Shown piece after piece: positions 1-6,627 of a DNA stretch of 38,972 bases. Both the position numbers and the translations under genes were made by a program. Source of the DNA: Myxococcota bacterium (GTDB lineage: Bacteria; Myxococcota_A; Polyangia; JAAYKL01); NCBI GenBank assembly GCA_030065855.1, contig JASJCT010000057.1, positions 1 to 38,972 on the forward strand, read 5' to 3'. Below the pieces are notes generated by a model, which saw nothing but the letters and a program-made list of their open reading frames with translations, made no database searches and had not been told where the DNA came from. Positions within the stretch are counted from its first letter, which is position 1; each line of letters begins with the position of its first letter.

Positions 1-43
1 CAAGCAATTGTTTTCAAAGGTAAAATTCGATTGGACGTGTCAA

Positions 44-260
44 AATCCCCCTAACCCCCTTTTTCAAGGGGGAGATCCTTTACCCGGCATAAAAATAGCA
101 AAAATCGCGACATTTGCCCTTAACCGAATGCCATTGTTAAAAAGGGGGCTGGGGGGATTTCGTCACTATCCCCGCAGCTTTTGAAAATCCCCCTAACCCC
201 CTTTTTCAAGGGGGGAAATCGGAATCTCCATCCGTTAGAGTAGGGTTGAATGAGCACTAG
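44..260 (-). repeat. Dispersed palindromic repeat, family 1 (two units)
   Basis: Two units are present: a short palindromic core at 44-77 and a fuller copy at 139-260. The core is a hairpin of C5-T5 and A/G5 runs (CCCCCTTTTTCAAGGGGG) next to the tract AATCCCCCTAACCCCC. The fuller copy read on the minus strand starts with CTAGTGCTCATTCA, and it closely matches the copy at 38835-38972, which lies in the opposite orientation. The shared inner tract GGGGATAGTGACGAAATCC also occurs in the copy at 17641. No coding function is seen. Confidence 0.85.
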
Positions 261-264
261 GGGT

Positions 265-1713
265 TCACACCCTGGGTGAATGGGCGCCGCAGGAGTCGAG
301 CTCGGTCAGCTCCCGCTGTGCCCGGGTGTAGAATCCGTGCTCCTGCAAAATGGACAGCTTGGGACGGATGTTGTCGTCCACGTCCATGAGGAAGAAGCCT
401 GGAAACAAGTCCTTATTGGCCTTTATAAAATCGAAAAACTGGCGGTGCTGATCGGCAATTGAAATGGATCCAACCTCGCAGATCTCGTGCCCCGTAATGA
501 CGTACTCAGGCAGGAGGGCTTGACAGAACGCCAGCCGATCCCGCTGCGCCTGGGTCAGGGATTGGTACAGCTCGGTCTGGGGCAAGAGGCACAGGAGCGA
601 CGGCAGAATACGCGCGCCCATTAGACGAAACGATATCATTTGAAATAGGGACTGATAAAAGTCGTCCAGGGTTTCATTGGGGTACCCCCAAACGAAAAAT
701 GTATCGACTCGGGGGAACAACTGGGTCGCCCTGGAGACAACATCGACCGCCATATCGGGCGTGAATCCCTTTTTCGTCAGGGCCAATATGCGTTCAGATC
801 CAGACTCGATACCAAAGCGAATCTCTAAGCACCCGGTACTTGCCATGGTCTCCATCAGCTCCTGATCGGCCAGGTCCACCCGGGCAAATGCCTTCCACCG
901 GACCTTGAGTCCGGTCTTTCTTAAGGCGTCGCAGTAGCGCATCACCGCGGTCTTCGAGGACACGAAGAATTCGTCTTGAAATAAAAACAGGTCCACGCCT
1001 GCAGCGTCGTGCAGCTCTTTCATTTCAGCCACCACATCCTCGGGCGAGCGAAAGTGGCACTTGTGGTTCCACACCGGCGCCACTGAGCAAAAGCTGCATT
1101 TGTACGGACATCCGCGAGACGAAATCATGCCGTAGGCATCGTAGTCCTCGAGGAGGACCTTGTGATAGGCAGGCCGGGCAATGGTATCCAGGTCATCGAT
1201 GCGCGGCGGGGACGGGTTGCAGGCAATCTCGCCTGTTTCCCGGCGATAGTAGAGCCCCGGCACTTGGGATACGTCGCGACCGTTTTGGAGTGACTTCAAC
1301 AGCGGGACGATGGCCCGCTCCCCTTCCCCATGGGCGATGAGGTCGATCCAGGGAAATCTGGATAGTACCGCTGCCTCGACTGCCTTTGCTCCCACCCCGC
1401 CCAGCACGATGGTGTGGTCGGGATACTGGGCTTTGAGCTTTTCCGTGGCCAAGATTGCAAAGGGCAGCAGGTTGGCCATGCAAGAAACACCGATAATCGG
1501 GGCTGGATCAGCCAGAAAATCTACGAACGCGTTTAAATCAAACGGATCCTCGCTTGCGCACATCTGATAATCGCGAAAATCCACATCAAAGCCAGCTCGC
1601 TCCAACACGGTGGTCAGATACAGCAGCCCCAGGGGTAGATGGCGCTCCCTATCGTAGGTGTCCGAGTACCGCACGTAGAGCATATTTAGATTAACAAACG
1701 TAATATCCGCCAT
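265..1713 (-). CDS. Cobalamin-binding radical SAM enzyme (BchE-like class B architecture)
   Basis: The protein has 482 residues. An N-terminal B12-binding Rossmann-like domain covers about residues 1-150, with the tract LPLGLLYLTTVLERAGFDV and a glycine-rich HGEGERA segment. It is followed by a radical SAM core with CxxxCxxC at C202, C206 and C209 (RGCPYKCSFC) and an acidic SAM-site-like stretch (FLFQDEFF). Such proteins perform radical methylations, cyclisations or oxidations; the substrate cannot be read from sequence. The chosen ATG at 1713 overlaps the preceding TAA by one base (TAATG), which implies translational coupling. A TTG eight codons upstream would lie inside the previous gene. 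It is the last gene of an operon with two leader-like small proteins, so those proteins are the natural candidate substrates (inference). Confidence 0.85.
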   Translation of the reverse strand: MADITFVNLNMLYVRYSDTYDRERHLPLGLLYLTTVLERAGFDVDFRDYQMCASEDPFDLNAFVDFLADPAPIIGVSCMANLLPFAILATEKLKAQYPDHTIVLGGVGAKAVEAAVLSRFPWIDLIAHGEGERAIVPLLKSLQNGRDVSQVPGLYYRRETGEIACNPSPPRIDDLDTIARPAYHKVLLEDYDAYGMISSRGCPYKCSFCSVAPVWNHKCHFRSPEDVVAEMKELHDAAGVDLFLFQDEFFVSSKTAVMRYCDALRKTGLKVRWKAFARVDLADQELMETMASTGCLEIRFGIESGSERILALTKKGFTPDMAVDVVSRATQLFPRVDTFFVWGYPNETLDDFYQSLFQMISFRLMGARILPSLLCLLPQTELYQSLTQAQRDRLAFCQALLPEYVITGHEICEVGSISIADQHRQFFDFIKANKDLFPGFFLMDVDDNIRPKLSILQEHGFYTRAQRELTELDSCGAHSPRV

Positions 1714-2375
1714 TATTTTGCCCCCACGGTCCAGCAATTACAGTCCCCGTCCACATCGTCGTCAGGATTAGCCCCGCCATCGCCGTTGAGCGCAACTTCA
1801 ACTGTCACGGTTTCCCTATCCACACCGCGATCGGTGCCCGCATCTGCCCCAGCATCCACATCCGTATCTTCTGAGCTGGTGTCAGAATCCGTTTCAGAAT
1901 CTGAGCCTGAATCACTATCGGTGTCTGTATCTGGCGTAATCCCCAAAATAACGTCTGAATCACTATCGATGTCGATATCTGGCGTAATCCCCATACAACC
2001 AGCTTTTTCATCTTCGCAACCTAGTTCTGCGGTGCCGGCTGCAAGGGATGCAGCTGCCGCAGCCACCAATCCCATGAACTTCCGCCGCTTCGGGTTTTCT
2101 GGAACGATGCTGTCTATCATTGCTTCGAGCCCGGCGTTGGAGATAGCGCCCAGCATCAACGCTTCGGACGGGCGCAACCGAATGCCAGATGCGTCGAGTG
2201 TTGCTTGGCGATCGGCCATCAGATTTTTTTTGAATTCCGCATCCTGGGCAGCGAGAAACAGGAGTTTTTCAACACCGACCGGCACCTGGACTCTTTTAGT
2301 GTGTCGACGGCGACCATTGGGTTGCCCACCGACGATGGTCATCACGGGTTGGGTTTTTTCTTGTTTTTTAGCCAT
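1713..2375 (-). CDS. RiPP-precursor-like small protein with internal Tat-like segment, copy 2
   Basis: A 220-residue protein. Residues 1-95 form a soluble leader-like domain with the tract VGVEKLLFLAAQDAEFKK and later LRPSEALMLGAI, resembling helical leaders of peptide-modification systems. An RR pair at 97-98 followed by FMG and an alanine-rich hydrophobic run (101-115) looks like a twin-arginine signal in an unusual internal position, ending at Cys120. The remaining 100 residues are an Asp/Ser/Thr linker ending in a small Cys-containing tail (DCNCWTVGAK). The ATG at 2375 has AAAGGG upstream. The leader is about 70% identical to the neighbour at 2411 by eye, while the tails differ. I do not recognise a named family. 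A lipoprotein with an odd N-terminal extension is the main alternative. Confidence 0.75.
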   Translation of the reverse strand: MAKKQEKTQPVMTIVGGQPNGRRRHTKRVQVPVGVEKLLFLAAQDAEFKKNLMADRQATLDASGIRLRPSEALMLGAISNAGLEAMIDSIVPENPKRRKFMGLVAAAAASLAAGTAELGCEDEKAGCMGITPDIDIDSDSDVILGITPDTDTDSDSGSDSETDSDTSSEDTDVDAGADAGTDRGVDRETVTVEVALNGDGGANPDDDVDGDCNCWTVGAK

Positions 2376-2410
2376 GTTACACTTGCCCTTTGTTGCAGTA
2401 CGCCGAACTG

Positions 2411-2944
2411 CTAGTCGGCGTCTCCGGTAATGCCCGCGTCCACACCTCCGCCGTCGGGTATGATATCAACCGTATCCGAGTCAGTGCTTGTATCTGTGTC
2501 AGTACTAGAATCCGAGTCGCTACTTGTGTCCGTGCCTGAATCCAAATCCTCTTCTGGAATATTTGGGCTGATACCCACTGACTCCGAGCTGCAGCCAGTA
2601 TCCACGGTCCCCGCCACGATAGAGGCAGCTGCTGCAGCCACCAAGCCCATGAACCTACGCCGCTTGGGGTTCTCTGGAACGATGCCGGCGATCATTTTTT
2701 CAATTGCCCGGTTGGAAATAGCGGTCAGCATCGACGTTTCAGACGGCCGGAGCGTTACGCCAGATGCGGCCAGCGCAGCTGGGCGATCTCTGAGCAATTT
2801 TTTCTTGAATGCCGCATCCTGTGCAGCGAGATACAGCAGTTTTTCAACCCCGACCGGCACCTGGACCGGCTCGGAAGACCGACGGCGGCGATTGGGTTGC
2901 CCACCAACGATGGTAAGAGACGGCGTGAGAGGGTCTTTCTTCAA
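2411..2944 (-). CDS. RiPP-precursor-like small protein with internal Tat-like segment, copy 1
   Basis: A 177-residue paralogue of the next gene. It has the same leader-like domain (VGVEKLLYLAAQDAAFKK), the same PENPKRRRFMG motif with RR about 95-96, an alanine-rich hydrophobic stretch and Cys118. The acidic Ser/Asp/Thr tail is shorter, ends in GITGDAD and lacks the Cys pair of its sibling. The start is a TTG at 2944 preceded by GGAGG with five bases between, a site strong enough to decide the start. It is first in the operon, about 40 bases downstream of the predicted transcription start. A conserved leader with a divergent tail is the usual pattern of precursor peptides beside a maturase. 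The biochemical role is inference. Confidence 0.75.
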   Translation of the reverse strand: MKKDPLTPSLTIVGGQPNRRRRSSEPVQVPVGVEKLLYLAAQDAAFKKKLLRDRPAALAASGVTLRPSETSMLTAISNRAIEKMIAGIVPENPKRRRFMGLVAAAAASIVAGTVDTGCSSESVGISPNIPEEDLDSGTDTSSDSDSSTDTDTSTDSDTVDIIPDGGGVDAGITGDAD

Positions 2945-2990
2945 ACGTACCTCCAGCGAGAGATCATCGGGATCACAAGATTAAGCACAA

Positions 2991-3020
2991 ATTATACCAG
3001 AACTGGAGGTAGAGATTCAA
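2991..3020 (-). promoter_or_regulatory. Sigma70-type promoter of the radical SAM operon
   Basis: On the minus strand the -35 element TTGAAT (3015-3020) and a perfect -10 TATAAT (2991-2996) are separated by 18 bases. Transcription would start near 2984, giving a 40-base leader to the TTG start at 2944. It is among the best-matching promoters in the window. Confidence 0.65.
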
Positions 3021-3092
3021 ATGTTTTATTTATTTGATATTATTAACAAAATCAGCGTTTGGATTTTTTAAAGGCCAGCGGACGTGCTGCTT

Positions 3093-3114
3093 TGTGTCAG
3101 CGGTTGTTGACACA
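3093..3114. promoter_or_regulatory. Inverted repeat upstream of the radical SAM operon promoter
   Basis: TGTGTCA and TGACACA form perfect 7-base arms around an 8-base spacer, about 75 bases upstream of the -35 element. There is no T-tract on either side, so an operator is more likely than a terminator. The binding protein is unknown. Confidence 0.35.
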
Positions 3115-3177
3115 GTGCGCACCAATTTGCACCTTAGCCTGCGGCACCTTCTAATCTAATTGTCAATCAAAATGCTC

Positions 3178-3264
3178 TTTTCGGGCGGTTCCCGAACCGC
3201 CCCTACGTCGAATTCCATGTCCAAACGTCGTAGGGGCGCATCTCGATGCGCCCGGTCTAAAAGA
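3178..3264. repeat. Palindromic repeat family 4 (double hairpin) in the 2945-3267 gap
   Basis: Two compact hairpins, GGGCGGTTCCCGAACCGCCC and GGGCGCATCTCGATGCGCCC, are nested inside outer arms CCCCTACG and CGTAGGGG. Only one copy is seen in this window, but the layout is that of REP-like dispersed repeats. It sits three bases downstream of the stop of the EfpL gene and could cap that transcript. Apart from this repeat, the promoter and the 3093 palindrome, I see nothing else in the 2945-3267 gap. Confidence 0.7.
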
Positions 3265-3267
3265 GAA

Positions 3268-3837
3268 TTAATCGTTCACTCGGCTGACGAATCGGCCGTC
3301 TCGGGTGTCGACTCTTATTTTTTCACCGGCCGTGAGGTAAGGAGGCACCATGATCTGGATACCGGTTTCAAGGGTGGCGGGTTTGAGCTGGGCCTGGGCT
3401 GTGGCCCCCTTGATGGCGGGCGCCGTGTCTGTGACCGATAAATCTACTGTAATGGGCAGCTCCACGTTAATGACCGCGCCGTTGTAAAGCATGGAACGGA
3501 CTGCCAGCCCCTCGGTGAGGTATCCCGCGCCGTCCCCCAATACGTCCTCGCCCAGGGTGAATTGGTCGTAGGTCTCCTCGTCCATGAACACATACCCCTC
3601 CCCGTCTTGATACAGAAACTGGCACGCGCGCTTCTCGCAATCCGCCGTGGCCAGCATTTCCCCACCCCGATACGATTTATTGAGCACTTGCCCGGTTTTG
3701 AGGTTTTTGATTTTTACCTTCGTCAGGGTGCTGGCACCCCGCGCAGACGGCGTCTGGAACGAGCAGTCGATCACCTGCCACGGCGCGCCGTCCAAGTCGA
3801 GGAGCACGCCCCGCTTCATATCAGATGCATTGATCAT
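3268..3837 (-). CDS. efpL: Elongation factor P-like protein (EfpL/YeiP type)
   Basis: The 189-residue protein has the full three-domain EF-P layout: a KOW-like N-terminal domain, a central OB domain and a C-terminal OB domain with ITVDLSVTDTAPAIKGA and PPYLTAGEKIRVDT. EF-P proteins bind between the ribosomal P and E sites and relieve stalling on difficult peptide bonds. The tip loop reads TPSARGAS, placing an arginine at residue 33 as in Escherichia coli EfpL (YeiP), where canonical EF-P has a modifiable lysine. The ATG at 3837 has GAGG upstream. No modification enzyme gene (epmA, earP or ymfI type) lies nearby, which fits a form active through an unmodified arginine. It has no obvious functional link to the downstream radical SAM operon. 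Confidence 0.92.
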   Translation of the reverse strand: MINASDMKRGVLLDLDGAPWQVIDCSFQTPSARGASTLTKVKIKNLKTGQVLNKSYRGGEMLATADCEKRACQFLYQDGEGYVFMDEETYDQFTLGEDVLGDGAGYLTEGLAVRSMLYNGAVINVELPITVDLSVTDTAPAIKGATAQAQLKPATLETGIQIMVPPYLTAGEKIRVDTRDGRFVSRVND

Positions 3838-3864
3838 AACGACCTCATTAATAGATTGTGGTTT

Positions 3865-4004
3865 CTAGTGCTCTGTCTAACGCATTATGGCATGTGAGCT
3901 GTATTGCTCCCCCTTGAAAAAGGGGGCTGGGGGGATTTCGTCTTTTCCCCTGGCATTGCGTATTGACAAAATCCCCCTTCCCCCCTTTTTCAAGGGGGAA
4001 TTTT
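3865..4004 (+). repeat. Dispersed palindromic repeat, family 1
   Basis: This copy begins with the shared head CTAGTGCTC and contains two palindromic cores (CCCCCTTGAAAAAGGGGG at about 3909 and CCCCCTTTTTCAAGGGGG at about 3984) flanking a spacer with GGGGATTTCGTC. It fills the gap between the EfpL start and the response-regulator stop. Confidence 0.8.
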
Positions 4005-4059
4005 CTGTCTTCACTCGGCAGAATTCGTTTTGCATCACACCTACTGTCCATCACACCTC

Positions 4060-4758
4060 TCATACCAGCTTGTAGCCCTGGCCGTATACAGTGAGAATGT
4101 ATTTCGGTGCAGCTGGATTGGGCTCGAGTTTTCGCCTCAGCTTCAAGATAAAGTTGTCGATAGTGCGGTTTGTTGGGTTGGCATCTATCCCCCAAACCGT
4201 ATCGAGGATGTCGTCGCGAGAGACCGGGGTTCCGCGGTTTTCGTGGAGCAGCTGCAGCATGGCGATTTCGTAGAACCCAAAGGAAACGGGCTTGCCGTTC
4301 ACTTGCGCGGTTTGACTCTCCACGTCTACTGTCACGTCGCCGATTTCTATTTTTTCTCTTGGCTTCATTTGCGAAACAGAAACGCGGCGAAAGATGGTGC
4401 GCACCCTCGCAAGGAGCTCGCCAATCGAAAACGGCTTGGTCACGTAGTCATCTGCGCCAGCTTCCAACCCGCGAATGATATCGCTCTCCTGGGATCGGGC
4501 CGAGAGGATCAGGATCGGTACGACTTTGTCGCGCCGCCGTATCTGTTCGCAGACTTGGTAGCCGTTCATACCTGGCAGCATCAGGTCGAGGATGATCAGG
4601 TCCGGGTGTAGGTCAGCTGCCGTTGCGATACCCGCTTCTCCAGAGCTGGCCGAGGTGAGTTCATACCCCTCGAATTCGAAGGCATCCCGTAGGCCCATAG
4701 CGAAGTCTTGTTCATCCTCGATCAAAAGAATGGTGCATTTCTGTTCGATCTCCGCCAT
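4060..4758 (-). CDS. OmpR-family response regulator
   Basis: The protein has 232 residues from the ATG at 4758. An upstream extension to 5019 would translate a palindromic repeat, so it was not used. The receiver domain covers about residues 8-125, with acidic E14/D15, phosphoacceptor D58 (LIILDLMLPGMNG), and K108 in the DDYVTKPF motif. The C-terminal winged-helix DNA-binding domain covers about 135-232 and ends in the typical ILTVYGQGYKLV. It would act as a phosphorylation-controlled transcription factor. No sensor kinase is adjacent; the hybrid kinase at 10929 is the only one in the window and is not obviously its partner. It is divergent from the PilT-like gene at 5007, which may be a target (inference). 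Confidence 0.93.
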   Translation of the reverse strand: MAEIEQKCTILLIEDEQDFAMGLRDAFEFEGYELTSASSGEAGIATAADLHPDLIILDLMLPGMNGYQVCEQIRRRDKVVPILILSARSQESDIIRGLEAGADDYVTKPFSIGELLARVRTIFRRVSVSQMKPREKIEIGDVTVDVESQTAQVNGKPVSFGFYEIAMLQLLHENRGTPVSRDDILDTVWGIDANPTNRTIDNFILKLRRKLEPNPAAPKYILTVYGQGYKLV

Positions 4759-4810
4759 GGGGCGACAGGGTATCAAAATCGGTATAGGCGGTCCATAGGT
4801 CAGGTTCTCT

Positions 4811-4886
4811 TTAGCCCCCACCCCGACCCTCCCCCGGTGGACAATTGGACGTTGGGGGAGGGGCGGAGTGGGGGCCAAAGAGAGAG
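4811..4886. repeat. Palindromic repeat family 2 (single unit)
   Basis: The arms GCCCCCACCCCGACCCTCCCCC and GGGGGAGGGG...GTGGGGGCC surround a loop with GGTGGACAATTGGACGTT. The same unit occurs twice, in inverted orientation, at 6131-6286. Here it lies between the divergent regulator and PilT-like genes, so it may end up in the leader of either transcript. Confidence 0.75.
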
Positions 4887-5006
4887 GAGGTCTAAGGAGG
4901 GGGCCAAATTGACATAACGCAATATTTAAGCACTTGGCCGTTTGGCCGACTGTATTGATAAGCGGCATTTCATCGGTCAACGCCGCGGTAAGGACGAGGC
5001 GCGCAT

Positions 5007-6086
5007 ATGACAGAAGCAAACGGGGTGCTTACGATTTTATCGGCAGCTGTTCAAAATAACGCCAGTGATATCCACCTTAAAGTAGGTAAGCCGCCCACGC
5101 TTCGCATCGACGGTGAGCTCCGGGGGCTTAAAACACCGCCTTTAGAAGTGAATCACATGGCCGAGGTAGCGGCCACGCTGACCAAAGCCGCGAACACCCA
5201 GCCGCCCACAGATGCTGACAAACAGCTCGATTTTACGTTCACGATCGAAGGGACAGGGCGGTTTCGCGCCCACTTATATCGTCAGCAGAGCTCCTGGGCC
5301 GCGGTGCTTCGCATCGTGCCTGAGACCGTGCCCGACCCCAAAACCCTGCGGTTGCCGCCGGTGGTCAACCAAGTGGTCGACCTGGACCGGGGTATTGTCC
5401 TGGTGAGCGGTGCCACGGGCATGGGTAAATCCACCACGGTCGCGTCCATATTGGCGGCCATGGCAGAGAAGAGAAACCTACACATCGTTAGCATTGAGGA
5501 CCCGATTGAGTTCGTCATCCCAGACGGTAGATCCGTGGTGTCCCAGCGGGCGGTTGGCGTGGACGTGGAGAGTTTTGAAACAGCGCTTCACGCCTCATTT
5601 AGAGAAGACCCGGACGTGCTCTTTATCGGAGAGCTGCGCACGCCGCTAGCAGTAGAAGTGGCCATACAAGCTGGGGAGTCCGGGCACTTGTGCGTCAGCA
5701 CCATTCACACCTCAGACGTTGCCAGCACCGTGGCGAGGGTCGCGGCGATGGTGCCGGAAGACCAACGCCGCACCATCCTCGGACGCTTGGCCGATGCCCT
5801 GCAAGTGGTTATTTCCCAGAGGCTCGTGCCCATGTCAGGCCGGCCCGGGAGGATCCTGGTCGCAGAGGTAATGACAACAGGCCCGACGTTTAGGCAGGCC
5901 ATTCGGGATCCAGACAAGCACAAGACCATTTCGCAGATAATTTCCCGAGAGGCCACCGGCACCAATTGTCAGACATTTGACCAACACCTCCTCACCCTGG
6001 TGCGTAACAAAATCATCACAGTAGAAACAGCCGAAGCCGCAGCCACGCATAGAGCAGACCTACTCCGAGCCCTAAGGCTCGGGTAG
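5007..6086 (+). CDS. PilT/GspE-family secretion or retraction ATPase
   Basis: The 359-residue protein has an N-terminal PAS-like domain (NNASDIHLKVGKPPTLRIDGEL, about 1-110) and a RecA-like ATPase core. The Walker A motif is GATGMGKS at 135-142, the Asp box is SIEDPIEF, the Walker B region is DVLFIGELR, and the His box is HLCVSTIHTSD. Length and order match PilT, the hexameric motor for type IV pilus retraction. The AIRNLIRE motif needed for PilT retraction is degenerate (AIRDPDKH), and the Walker A loop is atypical. No pilin or pilus assembly gene is nearby, so the symbol pilT is not assigned. The ATG at 5007 follows AAGGACGAGG. A gliding or secretion motor is an alternative. Confidence 0.88.
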   Translation: MTEANGVLTILSAAVQNNASDIHLKVGKPPTLRIDGELRGLKTPPLEVNHMAEVAATLTKAANTQPPTDADKQLDFTFTIEGTGRFRAHLYRQQSSWAAVLRIVPETVPDPKTLRLPPVVNQVVDLDRGIVLVSGATGMGKSTTVASILAAMAEKRNLHIVSIEDPIEFVIPDGRSVVSQRAVGVDVESFETALHASFREDPDVLFIGELRTPLAVEVAIQAGESGHLCVSTIHTSDVASTVARVAAMVPEDQRRTILGRLADALQVVISQRLVPMSGRPGRILVAEVMTTGPTFRQAIRDPDKHKTISQIISREATGTNCQTFDQHLLTLVRNKIITVETAEAAATHRADLLRALRLG

Positions 6087-6130
6087 GGGGCATTGGCCCA
6101 GATTGGCCCCTACGCCGGCCCTTTGTTCTC

Positions 6131-6286
6131 ATTAGCCCCCACCCCGGCCCTCCCCCGGTGGACGATTGGACATTGGGGGAGGGGGAAAAGCGTTGCCAGG
6201 CCATGTTCTTTTTGGCCTCTTCTCCCAGTTCCCTCCCCCAGCGTCCAATTATCCACCGGGGGAGGGCAAGGGTGGGGGCTTCAAAG
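6131..6286. repeat. Family 2 repeat pair forming a large inverted repeat; rest of the 6087-6627 gap
   Basis: Two units of about 50 bases (6133-6182 and 6231-6281) face each other across a spacer of about 48 bases. A transcript through this region could fold into a very long GC-rich stem. The rest of the 541-base gap is AT-rich from about 6380. It holds a palindrome ATTACA-AC-TGTAAT at 6393-6406 and no convincing gene or promoter; TTGACG near 6508 has only a weak -10 partner. Confidence 0.75.
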
Positions 6287-6627
6287 GAATGGTAAGTAAT
6301 CGTCAGATGAACAAAGGGGAAATCTCTGCATTTCAATCCTTTGCTTCGGTTTATGCCTGAACCCTCCCACACCCGCCATGAAACCCCAATGTATTACAAC
6401 TGTAATCGACGTTGGCCTCCAGATGTATAAATTTTCATTCAAAAGTAAGCCCTGGGTCACAAGAGTTATTTATGGAATATATTTTAATGGTAATAGTAAT
6501 ATTTTCATTGACGAAAAACCAAAGAATACGTAAGCTTAAATTAAGCGATAAACTTTAAAGGCGAGTAAAAAGGAAAACAAGGAAAGAGCCTAGATTTAGG
6601 GCCTTACCGTGGATTTGGCCTTGTTCC

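Noticed and set aside
4759..5019. N-terminal extension of the OmpR-type regulator by 87 residues
   Set aside because: It would translate a palindromic repeat; the receiver domain begins properly at the ATG at 4758.
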